Shown: positions 35,479-44,294 of the stretch, piece after piece | Layout: each line of letters starts with the position of its first letter | Position numbering within the stretch: position 1 is the stretch's first letter | Assembly: GCF_004331735.1 (NCBI RefSeq) | Contig: NZ_SJSO01000005.1 | Span: 248,001 to 312,000 of the forward strand | From: Pedobacter psychrodurus | Lineage (GTDB): Bacteria > Bacteroidota > Bacteroidia > Sphingobacteriales > Sphingobacteriaceae | Length of the DNA stretch: 64,000 nt | Direction: 5' to 3' | The notes under the pieces: generated by a model | Databases searched by the model: none | Told to the model about the DNA's origin: nothing | What the model saw: only the letters and a program-made list of their open reading frames with translations | Position numbers and translations under genes: made by a program

Positions 35479-38169
35479 ATGAAACTCAAAATTACTCTCG
35501 CAATCAGTTTTCTATCTCTACTTATTGTTTTTGCTGCGTTTAAAATGGATGATGATCCATTTAGTCAGCTCTTACAAAAACTCGACGATTACACCAGTAA
35601 ATATCCACAAGAAAAAGTTCACCTTCACTTAGATAAGCCTTATTATGCCATTGGCGACGATATTTGGTTCAAAGCCTATGTGGTAAATACCAAGAATTCG
35701 GCTCCTTCAGGCATCAGCAAGATCCTGTATGTGGAGCTGATCAATGAAAAAGATTCGCTAAAAAAACTGATTAAATTGCCCATTATGGGCGGAATTACCT
35801 GGGGCGATTTTAAGTTAACAGATTCACTTGGAGAGGGCAATTATAGAATTAGGGCCTATACCAATTACATGAGGAATTTTGGCACCGAATTCTTTTATGA
35901 TAAGACAATTAAGATCGGAAATAGCTGGGCTAACAAAGTTTTTACAAAAACTTCTTACAGTTTTACCAAGGAGAACAATGCTGATAAAGTAACCGCAACA
36001 GTTCATTTTGAAGATAAAAATGGTATAGCCTACAGTGAAAATGAAGTAAGTTATGAAGTTCAGTTAGATTATCGTAGCGTTGCAAAAGGTAAAGTTAAAA
36101 CAAGTTTAACAGGTGATGCCCTAATTAGCTTTACAAACAATCAATCTTTCCAGAATAAATCGGGGAAGATTATTGCTACTATCGCGTTAGATAACAAACA
36201 AAAAGTAATCAAATCTATCCCAATCACCTCGACATCTAACAATGTTGATGTACAGTTTATCCCAGAAGGGGGAACGCTTGTTGAAGAATTGCCGCAAAAA
36301 GTTGCCATTAAAGCTGTTAATGCCGATGGCCGCGGTGAGGATGTAGAAGGAACTATAGTAGATGACGGGGGTAATGAAGTGACCAACTTTGCCACCAATT
36401 ATTTAGGTATGGGTAACTTTGTGTTTAACAATCAGGCCGGGAAATCATATTCGGCAAAAGTTAAATTTAAGGATGGATCAGAAAAAACGGTGAAGTTACC
36501 TGTAGCCGTTAAAAGTGGTTATGCACTTTCTGTTAATGCTTTAGATACAGGTAAAGTGGTGGTTAAAATTATGGCCAGTGCCGATCTTGTGAATAGCGAT
36601 GAGCTAAAAGTTGTTGCTCAGCATGGTGGCAATGTATACTATGGTTCGAAAGCTAAAATGGATAAACAGGTACTAGTGGCCAATATTCCAAAAAAGAACC
36701 TACCAACTGGCATTGTTCAGTTTACTTTATTTTCGAGCAGCAACCAACCTATTGCAGAACGTTTAGTTTTTATTAATAACAAGGCCGACTTAATCGATGT
36801 ATCGCTAAATGCATCGGGAGTTTCTGGCTCAAAAAGAGGAAAATCAGCTTTTACTTTCAATGCGACTAATGATAATAAGCCCGTTTTAGGTAGTTTTTCG
36901 GTTGCTGTTACCAATGCTGCAAAAGTAACGCCTGATGAAAATAACGAGTCGAATATCCTCAGTTCGTTGTTACTTACCTCTGATTTGACCGGGTATGTAG
37001 AAAAACCCAATCATTATTTTTTAAAGGATGACCTTCAAACACAAAAAGAACTCGATAACTTAATGCTTACCCAGGGCTGGAGGAGGTTTCTTTGGAAAAA
37101 TATCATCAATAATATCGGTCCGAATATTACCTATAAGCCCGAGCAATCTATTACCATTAGCGGAACAGTAACAAAAGGTAATAAGCCTGTACCTGGCGGC
37201 AAAGTAATGCTCATGGCTACAAAAGGAACAGTATATATTTTAGATACGGTAACCAATGCGGAAGGAAAATTTGTTTTCGATAATTTAAGTTTTGGTGATA
37301 GTACAAAATTTGTGGTTCAGGCTAGAACTAAAACAGAACGGAAGTTTGTAGATATTAATCTCGATATCGTTCCTGGGCAGATTGTAACCAAGAATAAAAA
37401 TGGAGCCGATATAGATATCAATGTGAATAATACTTTGATGAAGTATATTAAAGAAAGTGATAACTATTTTAATGAGATGACCCGCTTAGGCTTGCTGGAG
37501 CGGACCATTAAACTCGAAGAAGTAACCATTACAGAGAAGAAAAATCCAGCGAAAAATTCATCCAACCTCAACGGTGCAGGAAGAGCCGATTTTGTGATGA
37601 CAGCTGATCAGTTATCCACTTGTGTTACCTTATCGCAATGTTTACAAGGTAGGCTGCCTGGGGTAATATTTAGAGGTAACGTGCCATACTTAATGCGTAG
37701 TCAAAATCAACCTATTAATATTATTGTTGATGGCATGCAAATGGAAGCCGATTTCCTGGATAATGTTAATCCTAACGATGTAGAATCTATTGAGCTTTTA
37801 AAAAGCATCGGCAATACGGCAATTTATGGTTCGCAAGGTGGTGGAGGTGTAATTATCATTACGACTAAACGTGGTGATGGGGGTAGAAGTACCGCTCGTT
37901 ATGCCCCAGGTATTGTAACCTTTAATCCACAAGGATTTACGATTTCAAGAGAGTTTTATTCGCCAAAATATGATGCGGAAAGTTCAAGCAGCAGGACTGA
38001 TTTAAGAACAACTATTTATTGGAACCCTCAGGTTGTTGCAGATAAAGATGGAAAAGCCCAATTCGAATTTTATAATGCAGACGAGCCGGGAACCTATCGC
38101 ATAGTAATAGAAGGAATAGACGCAGTAGGGCATTTGGCAAGAAAAGTTTACACTTATGATGTTAAATAG
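35479..38169 (+). CDS. Macroglobulin-like protein with TonB plug domain, no barrel
   Basis: 896 residues. Signal-like MKLKITLAISFLSLLIVFAA; then MG2-type domain (HLHLDKPYYAIGDDIWFKAYV, about 40-140), further beta domains, the phylum-typical LTQGWRRFLWKN, a CarboxypepD_reg-like segment (ISGTVTKGNKPVPGGKVML), a TonB receptor plug (about 690-790: LSQCLQGRLPGVIFRG, GSQGGGGVIIITTKRGDGG), and a C-terminal sandwich (TTIYWNPQVVADKDGKAQFE, DEPGTYRIVIEGI). It lacks the beta-barrel of a receptor. An envelope location is likely; the role is unknown. Confidence 0.8.
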   Translation: MKLKITLAISFLSLLIVFAAFKMDDDPFSQLLQKLDDYTSKYPQEKVHLHLDKPYYAIGDDIWFKAYVVNTKNSAPSGISKILYVELINEKDSLKKLIKLPIMGGITWGDFKLTDSLGEGNYRIRAYTNYMRNFGTEFFYDKTIKIGNSWANKVFTKTSYSFTKENNADKVTATVHFEDKNGIAYSENEVSYEVQLDYRSVAKGKVKTSLTGDALISFTNNQSFQNKSGKIIATIALDNKQKVIKSIPITSTSNNVDVQFIPEGGTLVEELPQKVAIKAVNADGRGEDVEGTIVDDGGNEVTNFATNYLGMGNFVFNNQAGKSYSAKVKFKDGSEKTVKLPVAVKSGYALSVNALDTGKVVVKIMASADLVNSDELKVVAQHGGNVYYGSKAKMDKQVLVANIPKKNLPTGIVQFTLFSSSNQPIAERLVFINNKADLIDVSLNASGVSGSKRGKSAFTFNATNDNKPVLGSFSVAVTNAAKVTPDENNESNILSSLLLTSDLTGYVEKPNHYFLKDDLQTQKELDNLMLTQGWRRFLWKNIINNIGPNITYKPEQSITISGTVTKGNKPVPGGKVMLMATKGTVYILDTVTNAEGKFVFDNLSFGDSTKFVVQARTKTERKFVDINLDIVPGQIVTKNKNGADIDINVNNTLMKYIKESDNYFNEMTRLGLLERTIKLEEVTITEKKNPAKNSSNLNGAGRADFVMTADQLSTCVTLSQCLQGRLPGVIFRGNVPYLMRSQNQPINIIVDGMQMEADFLDNVNPNDVESIELLKSIGNTAIYGSQGGGGVIIITTKRGDGGRSTARYAPGIVTFNPQGFTISREFYSPKYDAESSSSRTDLRTTIYWNPQVVADKDGKAQFEFYNADEPGTYRIVIEGIDAVGHLARKVYTYDVK

Positions 38170-38290
38170 AGAAAAATAGATAAATTTGAATTAGTATGCA
38201 TGCATAGCTTATGCTGCGGTTTTATTTATCTTAATAACCGATACTTTAAACCTTGATACTAAATATTCAAATCTTGATACTATTTAAAAT

Positions 38291-39052
38291 ATGAATACAA
38301 TAAAAGTAAGTGTTAAAGATCGCCTGGCAACCATCACCTTAGATAGAGGGAAATCGAATGCCCTAAACCGTGAGTTGATTACCGAGCTTGACGATATGCT
38401 TAAAAATATTACTGCCGATGATAACATTGGCGGTGTAATTTTAACCGGAACAGCACCTTTCTTTTCTGCGGGACTGGATTTAGTAGAACTTTATAACTAT
38501 AACGAAGAAGAGGCCAAATCTTTCTGGCAATTGTTTTTGGGTTTCACCGCCAATATGGTTTCGTTTAAAAAACCGATGGTAGCCGCAATTAGTGGCCATA
38601 GCCCAGCCGGTGGATGCGTAATGGCTTTAGCATGCGATTACCGTGTTATGGCAGAAGGACAATACATTATTGGCCTCAATGAGGTTCCGGTAGGTATTAT
38701 TGTGCCGAATAGTATTTTTCAATTGTATGCGTTTTGGCTAGGAAAGGCCGAAGCCAGTCGTAGTTTGCTTTCCGGTAAACTTTATAGCCCAGAGGAAGCT
38801 TTGAAGGTTGGTTTGGTTGATGAACTGGTAAGAAATGAAAGTTTGTTAACTGCTGCCGAGCGTAAGATTAAGAAATACATGGAGCTCGAAAGCAATACCT
38901 GGTCGCAAAGCAAATTAAATATCCGCGAGGAATTAATAGATGCTGTAACTGCAGATCAATCTGCTACTTTAGAAAAAATGTTAGCACAATGGTGGTCGCC
39001 GGCAACGCGCCATATTTTAAAAACAATTTTAGCTAACCTGCAGAGAAAATAA
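38291..39052 (+). CDS. Enoyl-CoA isomerase/hydratase family, delta3,delta2-enoyl-CoA isomerase type
   Basis: 253 residues, crotonase fold. The oxyanion-hole pieces are PFFSAGLDLVELYN and ISGHSPAGGCVMALACDYR. The segment IIGLNEVPVGIIVPN parallels mitochondrial ECI1 (GLNETQLGIIAP), whose Glu is the single catalytic acid/base; here it is Glu131. Hydratases need a second Glu in GxxPExG, which is absent, so isomerase is favoured. It moves 3-enoyl-CoA to 2-enoyl-CoA in beta-oxidation of unsaturated fatty acids. It is followed by a 2,4-dienoyl-CoA reductase-like gene, in line with this. Confidence 0.8.
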   Translation: MNTIKVSVKDRLATITLDRGKSNALNRELITELDDMLKNITADDNIGGVILTGTAPFFSAGLDLVELYNYNEEEAKSFWQLFLGFTANMVSFKKPMVAAISGHSPAGGCVMALACDYRVMAEGQYIIGLNEVPVGIIVPNSIFQLYAFWLGKAEASRSLLSGKLYSPEEALKVGLVDELVRNESLLTAAERKIKKYMELESNTWSQSKLNIREELIDAVTADQSATLEKMLAQWWSPATRHILKTILANLQRK

Positions 39053-39185
39053 GTTTGGGGTTCGGAGCTGAGCGTTTGGAGTCGATTATTCGGTTCAAAC
39101 AACTTGGCGATTACCCAGGCTAAACAGTTAGCAATTCCCAATAATTTAACCATTCCAACAATTAACCTAATAACCAATCACCGCT

Positions 39186-40061
39186 ATGTTCAGTTATAAC
39201 GCACCAATGCTCAGAGAAGACGCTTTAAAAGGAAAAACCATTGTTATTACAGGCGGTGGAACAGGATTGGGAAAAGCGATGGGCGTATATTTCTTAAAGT
39301 TAGGTGCCAACATCGTAATTACGAGCAGAAAACAGGATGTACTGCAAAAAACTGCCGATGAAATGGAAGAAAAAACAGGCGGCAAAGTATTGGCAGTTGC
39401 GTGTGATGTTAGAGAAGTAGCGCAGGTAGAAAACGTACTGGCCAAAACTTTAGAAAGATTTGGTTCGGTTCATGTATTACTGAATAATGCTGCAGGTAAT
39501 TTTATATCTCCAACCGAACGGCTATCGGCTAATGCGTTTTCATCAATTATCGATATTGTTTTAAAAGGAACGGTTAACTGTACACTTACCTTTGGTAAAC
39601 ATTGGATTAAAGAAAAACAAGCTGCAACAGTTTTAAATATAATTACCACTTACGCTTTTACAGGCTCAGCCTATGTTGTACCTTCGGCCTGTGCAAAAGG
39701 TGGTGTTTTAGCACTAACAAGATCTTTAGCCGTAGAATGGGGTAAATATGGTATCCGTACCAATGCGATTGCTCCGGGTCCGTTTCCAACCAAAGGTGCC
39801 TGGGAGCGTTTATTGCCCGGCGATTTAGCAAAAAAATTCGATTTTAAAAATCGCGTACCACTAAAAAGAGTCGGCGATCATCAGGAACTTGCCAATTTAG
39901 CAGCATTTCTGGTGAGCGATTTCTCAGGATATATTAATGGCGAAGTAATTACCATTGATGGCGGTGAATGGTTGCAGGGAGCAGGCCAGATGAATGGCTT
40001 AGAGGCAATCCCGAACGAAATGTGGGATATGCTTGAGCAAATGACAAGAAGCGCCAAATAA
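39186..40061 (+). CDS. 2,4-dienoyl-CoA reductase-type SDR (mitochondrial DECR1-like)
   Basis: A 291-residue short-chain dehydrogenase. NADPH loop TGGGTGLG (22-29), NNAAGNFISPTERLS (identical to the human DECR1 stretch as I recall it), Tyr156 and Lys171 with the DECR1 spacing of 15 in TTYAFTGSAYVVPSACAKGG, and WGKYGIRTNAIAPGP. In DECR1 the Tyr and Lys are catalytic. It reduces 2,4-dienoyl-CoA from polyunsaturated fatty acids. It follows the isomerase gene by 133 nt and is 6 nt before the DoxX-like gene. Confidence 0.85.
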   Translation: MFSYNAPMLREDALKGKTIVITGGGTGLGKAMGVYFLKLGANIVITSRKQDVLQKTADEMEEKTGGKVLAVACDVREVAQVENVLAKTLERFGSVHVLLNNAAGNFISPTERLSANAFSSIIDIVLKGTVNCTLTFGKHWIKEKQAATVLNIITTYAFTGSAYVVPSACAKGGVLALTRSLAVEWGKYGIRTNAIAPGPFPTKGAWERLLPGDLAKKFDFKNRVPLKRVGDHQELANLAAFLVSDFSGYINGEVITIDGGEWLQGAGQMNGLEAIPNEMWDMLEQMTRSAK

Positions 40062-40067
40062 TGCAAT

Positions 40068-40463
40068 ATGGTAAATTTAACCAATCGCAATAATCAATTA
40101 TTACCACAAAGAATACTTACTTGGTTTATTGCATTGGTTTGGCTTGCAAACGGATTGTTTTGCAAGGTATTAGGCCTTGTGCCTCGCCATGAACAGATCG
40201 TTGCAAGAATTTTAAACGCTAACCATAGTCATAGCTTTACAGTTCTTATAGGCATATCAGAGATTGTTATGGCAATCTGGATTTTGAGTAATTTCAAAAC
40301 CAAGCTTAATGCTATTGTTCAGATTGTAATAGTTGCTACAATGAATGTCATCGAATTTATGTTGGCGCCAGATTTATTGCTTTGGGGAAAATTCAATTCA
40401 CTTTTTGCATTTATATTTATTCTGGTTGTGTTTATCAATGGGTTTTATTTAAACAAAAAATAA
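40068..40463 (+). CDS. DoxX-like small membrane protein
   Basis: 131 residues, four hydrophobic spans: ILTWFIALVWLANGLFCKVL, SHSFTVLIGISEIVMAIWIL, AIVQIVIVATMNVIEFML and LFAFIFILVVFINGFYL. It fits the DoxX-like family (Pfam DoxX_3 type), often seen with DUF2071 genes. Function unknown. It is the second gene after the reductase in a run with tiny gaps. Confidence 0.82.
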   Translation: MVNLTNRNNQLLPQRILTWFIALVWLANGLFCKVLGLVPRHEQIVARILNANHSHSFTVLIGISEIVMAIWILSNFKTKLNAIVQIVIVATMNVIEFMLAPDLLLWGKFNSLFAFIFILVVFINGFYLNKK

Positions 40464-40476
40464 CGCAGCAAGCATC

Positions 40477-41214
40477 ATGTTCTCATTTCTAAAAAACCAC
40501 CCATTTGCAGTCGACGCATTTTTTGAGAATTCTCTTGTATTAACGTTTGCTGTCCCAAAAGCAGAGTTAGAGAATCTTATTCCTGAATGCTTAACGTTGG
40601 ATACCTTTAACGATAAATGGGCTTTCATTGCCATTGCCATGGTTCAAACTAAAAATTTGCGACCCAAAGGCTTCCCCCAATTTATGGGGAACGACTTTTT
40701 TCTTATCGGTTATCGCGTATTTGTCCGTTATACGAACAAAGCCGGAAAAAGCTTACGTGGTCTGTATATTTTAAAATCAGAAACTAATAAAAAGAAAATG
40801 GAGTTTATGGGAAATATTTTTACTCATTATAATTATAGCACAACTGATATTGCGCTATTTGAGAAGGAAAATACTAAAGAAATTACTTCAGCCAAATCTA
40901 ATTTTAAAATCATAATAGATAAAACAGATCATGAAGTTGCTTTGCCTGAAAATTCGCCATTTGCCGATTGGAAAGAAGCCAGAAGATTTGCCGGACCTTT
41001 ACCCTTTACATTTACCTACAACAAAAAAAACAAAGAAGTTTTAATTATAGAGGGTGTTAGGCAAAACTGGCAACCAGCCCCGATTAAAATTGCCAATTAT
41101 AACTTTGGATTTTTAAATTCCTTGAATCTAAAAGACCCGATTTTAGCAAATGCCTTTGACATTCAAAACATCCCTTATTATTGGAAAAGCGGAAAAATTG
41201 AAAAATGGAAATAA
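40477..41214 (+). CDS. DUF2071 domain-containing protein
   Basis: A 245-residue soluble protein of the DUF2071/YqjF family, thought to share the acetoacetate decarboxylase-like fold. Typical pieces are PHECLTLDTF-like LIPECLTLDTF, RPKGFPQFMGNDFFLIGYRVF, SLRGLYILKSETN, and the ending PYYWKSGKIEKWK. No proven activity. It lies in the operon 13 nt after the DoxX-like gene and overlaps the methyltransferase gene by 10 nt. Confidence 0.85.
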   Translation: MFSFLKNHPFAVDAFFENSLVLTFAVPKAELENLIPECLTLDTFNDKWAFIAIAMVQTKNLRPKGFPQFMGNDFFLIGYRVFVRYTNKAGKSLRGLYILKSETNKKKMEFMGNIFTHYNYSTTDIALFEKENTKEITSAKSNFKIIIDKTDHEVALPENSPFADWKEARRFAGPLPFTFTYNKKNKEVLIIEGVRQNWQPAPIKIANYNFGFLNSLNLKDPILANAFDIQNIPYYWKSGKIEKWK

Positions 41215-41957
41215 AAAGAAGAAAATTTCAGGGTGTGTTAAACATTTTAAGTTTTAACAGGCATTTTTACATATTTGGTGTTATCGCTTTATTGTTAGTG
41301 GTAATTAGTCAAGTATTAATGCCATGGTCTGCTACCTTATTTTGGATAATCATTTTGGCTTTTCTTTATGGTCTTTTAATGCCATTAATAGTGTCTGCAT
41401 ATGTTTATGATTTTTCTGGATATTATAATTTCGACTGGCTAAAGAAAACTGGTATTTCCAATTCTAGTCCAGATTTAATCTTAAATATTAATGCAGGGTT
41501 TGATGAAACAAGCTTCATTCTTAAAGACCATTTTCCGCAAGCAACTTTAAAAGTTTTCGATTTTTACAATCCTGAACAACATACAGAACATGCAATAATC
41601 AGAGCAAGAAAAGTAAGCTTACTATTTCCTGATACAAGGCAGATCACAACGGATTTGATTCCTTTGCCCGATAAATCCGTCGATATCATATTTCTGTTGT
41701 CGGCTGCGCATGAAATAAGATCACAGCAGGAAAAGATCGTTTTTTTAAAAGAATGTTATAGGTTATGTAAACCAACTGGTAAGGTAATTATGGTAGAACA
41801 TTTACGAGATTTACCTAATTTTATGGCCTTCTCTATTGGTTTTACTCATTTTTTCTCAAGAGGAGTTTGGCAAAAAGCATTTGAAGCCGCAGGTTTTTCT
41901 TCCTTTTCTGAAACGAAATTCACACCATTTATGTCTATTTTTAATTGTTGCCCTTAA
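41205..41957 (+). CDS. Membrane-anchored SAM methyltransferase-like protein
   Basis: 250 residues. Two N-terminal spans (about 17-65: FYIFGVIALLLVVISQVLM, LFWIIILAFLYGLLMPLIV) precede a class I methyltransferase domain: motif I degenerate as LILNINAGFDETS, IPLPDKSVDIIFLLSAAHEIR and CKPTGKVIMVEHLRDLP. The usual motif I Gly-x-Gly is weakened. Substrate unknown; membrane anchoring suggests a lipid or quinone-like molecule. Its start is within the DUF2071 gene. Confidence 0.82.
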   Translation: MEIKRRKFQGVLNILSFNRHFYIFGVIALLLVVISQVLMPWSATLFWIIILAFLYGLLMPLIVSAYVYDFSGYYNFDWLKKTGISNSSPDLILNINAGFDETSFILKDHFPQATLKVFDFYNPEQHTEHAIIRARKVSLLFPDTRQITTDLIPLPDKSVDIIFLLSAAHEIRSQQEKIVFLKECYRLCKPTGKVIMVEHLRDLPNFMAFSIGFTHFFSRGVWQKAFEAAGFSSFSETKFTPFMSIFNCCP

Positions 41958-41961
41958 TTTA

Positions 41962-42360
41962 ATGCAGATACACTTATTAATAGTTGGTGCACTTCTAATC
42001 GCATTGGCATTTATTCACGTCATTTTCCCCAAATATTTTAATTGGCAAACTGAACTTAAATTACTGAGTTTAATAAACAGGCAGATGATGCTGGTACATA
42101 CATTTTTTGTTGCGCTTACCGTATTTTTAATGGGGTTACTCTGTTTAACCTCATCAAATGAATTAATACAGACTGATCTTGGAAGAAAAATATCGCTCGG
42201 TTTGGGTTTATTTTGGATTACGAGATTCTTTATCCAATTTTTTGTTTACTCCAAGGATCTATGGAAAGGTAAGCTATTCGAAACCACCGTCCATGCCATG
42301 TTTTCTATTCTTTGGGCATATTTTAGTTTCGTATTCCTCTTTATTTTTTTTAAATACTGA
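41962..42360 (+). CDS. Small four-span membrane protein of the DUF2071 operon
   Basis: 132 residues and about four spans (LLIVGALLIALAFIHVIFP, MLVHTFFVALTVFLMGLLCL, LGLGLFWITRFFIQFFVYS, MFSILWAYFSFVFLFIFF). The ATG at 41962, 4 nt after the methyltransferase stop, is preferred over an in-frame start at 41836 that overlaps that gene. Not recognised as a named family; His residues in HVIFP and LVHTF lie inside the membrane. Confidence 0.78.
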   Translation: MQIHLLIVGALLIALAFIHVIFPKYFNWQTELKLLSLINRQMMLVHTFFVALTVFLMGLLCLTSSNELIQTDLGRKISLGLGLFWITRFFIQFFVYSKDLWKGKLFETTVHAMFSILWAYFSFVFLFIFFKY

Positions 42361-42431
42361 ACAGTTTAAAGCAAAGGCGCTTTATCGTAAAGTCTTACCA
42401 CTTCATACTGGGCTACTTGATGGTAAAATAT

Positions 42432-42439
42432 TATCTTTG
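42432..42439 (+). promoter_or_regulatory. Perfect -7 box TATCTTTG before purD
   Basis: Exact TAnnTTTG match followed by CCGAT and the ATG at 42445; leader of a few bases at most. Confidence 0.5.
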
Positions 42440-42444
42440 CCGAT

Positions 42445-43716
42445 ATGAATATCTTACTTTTAGGTTCAGGCGGCAGAGAAAGCGCATTCGCTTGGAAAAT
42501 GAGCCAGTCTTCGCACTGCGATAAACTAATTATTGCTCCAGGTAACGGTGGTACAGGAGCTTATGGTACAAACATCAACATCAATGTAAACGATTTTGAT
42601 GCCATTAAAAAAGTAGTGCTTACCGAAAACATCGAACTCGTTGTAGTAGGTCCTGAAGAACCTTTGGTAAACGGTATTCACGATTTCTTCCTTGCTGATA
42701 AAGCCATTGCGCACATCCCGGTTGTCGGACCAAAAAAAGAAGGTGCTATTTTAGAAGGAAGTAAAGATTTCTCTAAACAGTTTATGGAGCGTCATGGTAT
42801 TCCAACTGCGGCTTCAAAATCTTTCACGCCCGAAACTTTAGAAGATGGCTTGGCTTATCTGCAAAACCATGCATTGCCAGTTGTTTTAAAGGCTGATGGT
42901 TTGGCTGCGGGTAAAGGTGTATTAATCTGTACCGAAACCATCGAAGCTCAGGAAGAATTAAAACTGATGCTTGGCGGTAAATTTGGTGCGGCCGGTGCAA
43001 CGGTTGTAATCGAAGAATTTTTAAGCGGAATAGAACTTTCGGTATTTATTTTAACTGATGGTGAAAATTATATCACACTTCCTTCAGCTAAAGATTATAA
43101 ACGGATTGGCTTGAACGATACCGGTTTAAATACTGGTGGCATGGGCTCGGTTTCTCCGGTTCCTTTTGCCACACCAGAATTTTTGGCTAAAGTAGAAGAG
43201 CGGATTATTAAGCCTACAGTTGAGGGCCTGAAGAAAGATAATATCGATTATACAGGTTTCATCTTTTTCGGACTAATTAAAGTAGGAGAAGAGCCATTTG
43301 TAATCGAGTACAATGCACGTATGGGCGATCCTGAAACAGAGAGTGTGATCCCCAGAGTTGAAAACGACTTGGTAGAGCTGTTTTTAGCTACGGCCAACAA
43401 ACAGTTAAATCAGGTAAGTTTGGTTATTTCCGAGCAAACAGCAGCTACCGTAATGATTGTGGCAGGTGGTTACCCAGGCGATTACCTGAAAGGCAAAGCC
43501 ATTACTGGAATCGAAAACTTACGCCATTCGAATGCATTCCATGCCGGAACATTGTTAGAAAATGATGTAGTGAAAACAAATGGAGGAAGGGTAATTGCCA
43601 TTACCAGTTTGCAGAAAGATTTGTTTACTGCTTTACAATCGGCAACTGCTGATGCTGGCAGAATTTATTTCGACGGGAAATATTTTAGAGAAGATATCGG
43701 GTTTGACTTGGTTTAA
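42445..43716 (+). CDS. purD: Phosphoribosylamine-glycine ligase (GAR synthetase)
   Basis: Second step of purine synthesis. A 423-residue ATP-grasp enzyme starting MNILLLGSGGRESAFAWKM; most family members have GGREHA here, so the His is Ser in this protein. Other features: VVVGPEEPLVNGIHDFF, FMERHGIPTAASKSF, LKADGLAAGKGVLIC (ATP-grasp), MGSVSPVPF and EYNARMGDPETE (metal/ATP). Likely transcribed alone from the -7 box just upstream; a SUKH gene follows. Confidence 0.96.
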   Translation: MNILLLGSGGRESAFAWKMSQSSHCDKLIIAPGNGGTGAYGTNININVNDFDAIKKVVLTENIELVVVGPEEPLVNGIHDFFLADKAIAHIPVVGPKKEGAILEGSKDFSKQFMERHGIPTAASKSFTPETLEDGLAYLQNHALPVVLKADGLAAGKGVLICTETIEAQEELKLMLGGKFGAAGATVVIEEFLSGIELSVFILTDGENYITLPSAKDYKRIGLNDTGLNTGGMGSVSPVPFATPEFLAKVEERIIKPTVEGLKKDNIDYTGFIFFGLIKVGEEPFVIEYNARMGDPETESVIPRVENDLVELFLATANKQLNQVSLVISEQTAATVMIVAGGYPGDYLKGKAITGIENLRHSNAFHAGTLLENDVVKTNGGRVIAITSLQKDLFTALQSATADAGRIYFDGKYFREDIGFDLV

Positions 43717-43727
43717 AAAGATATAAG

Positions 43728-44234
43728 TTGAAAAAAGTACTTAAGAAGATTTCCGAAACGGCAATTAAACAAGGAGAGTTTAGTTTTACGACCGAGCAGA
43801 CCGAAGCAAAATGGCTAGGCAACCAACCTGCCACATTAGCCGAAATACAAGAGGCTGAAGCAAGATTGGGTGTAACGTTACCAAGTGATTATAAAGATTT
43901 TCTATTGATTACCAATGGGTTTACTACGCCAAATGAAAACGTCGATCCATCGTTTTCCAAAATAAGTGATGTAGCATTTCTAAAGGATGTTGATCCACAG
44001 TTGATCGAAGTCTGGATTGAAAACATCGAATTGCTTGAGGTAGCAATTAAACTGGCTAGAAGTATTGTAATCGGTGGCTTAACAGAAGAACAATATTTTC
44101 TTTTAATCCCACCGGTAATCGAAAATGCAGATTGGGAATATTGGAAATTCGCATCGTGGATTCCAGGAGAAGATCCTTACGAAGGACTTGAAAATTATTT
44201 TATTAACGTATTGGATTTCTTAAAATCTGCGTAA
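43728..44234 (+). CDS. SMI1/KNR4 (SUKH) family protein
   Basis: A 168-residue protein with the SUKH fold: the segment ATLAEIQEAEARLGVTLPSDY followed by KDFLLITNGF is the family core (about 33-65), and WEYWKFASWIPGEDP lies in the second half. SUKH proteins are often immunity proteins against polymorphic toxins but also occur as stand-alone genes. No toxin gene is adjacent. The start is a TTG, as no ATG precedes the domain. It is probably cotranscribed with purD, 11 nt upstream. Confidence 0.82.
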   Translation: MKKVLKKISETAIKQGEFSFTTEQTEAKWLGNQPATLAEIQEAEARLGVTLPSDYKDFLLITNGFTTPNENVDPSFSKISDVAFLKDVDPQLIEVWIENIELLEVAIKLARSIVIGGLTEEQYFLLIPPVIENADWEYWKFASWIPGEDPYEGLENYFINVLDFLKSA

Positions 44235-44255
44235 TACGTTTTCCTATAAAACAAA

Positions 44256-44288
44256 GAAAGTCCCGGTTTTAATCGGGACTTTCTCTTT
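44256..44288. terminator. Two-way terminator, 10-bp stem
   Basis: GAAAGTCCCG / CGGGACTTTC around an A/T loop, between convergent genes; T-rich after it on the plus strand. Confidence 0.75.
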
Positions 44289-44294
44289 TAATTC

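Noticed and set aside
41836-41961. Longer start of the small membrane protein
   Set aside because: It overlaps the methyltransferase gene; the ATG at 41962 is 4 nt after that stop.
43728-44234. Toxin/immunity locus at the SUKH gene
   Set aside because: No toxin, secretion signal cassette or repeated immunity gene is nearby.
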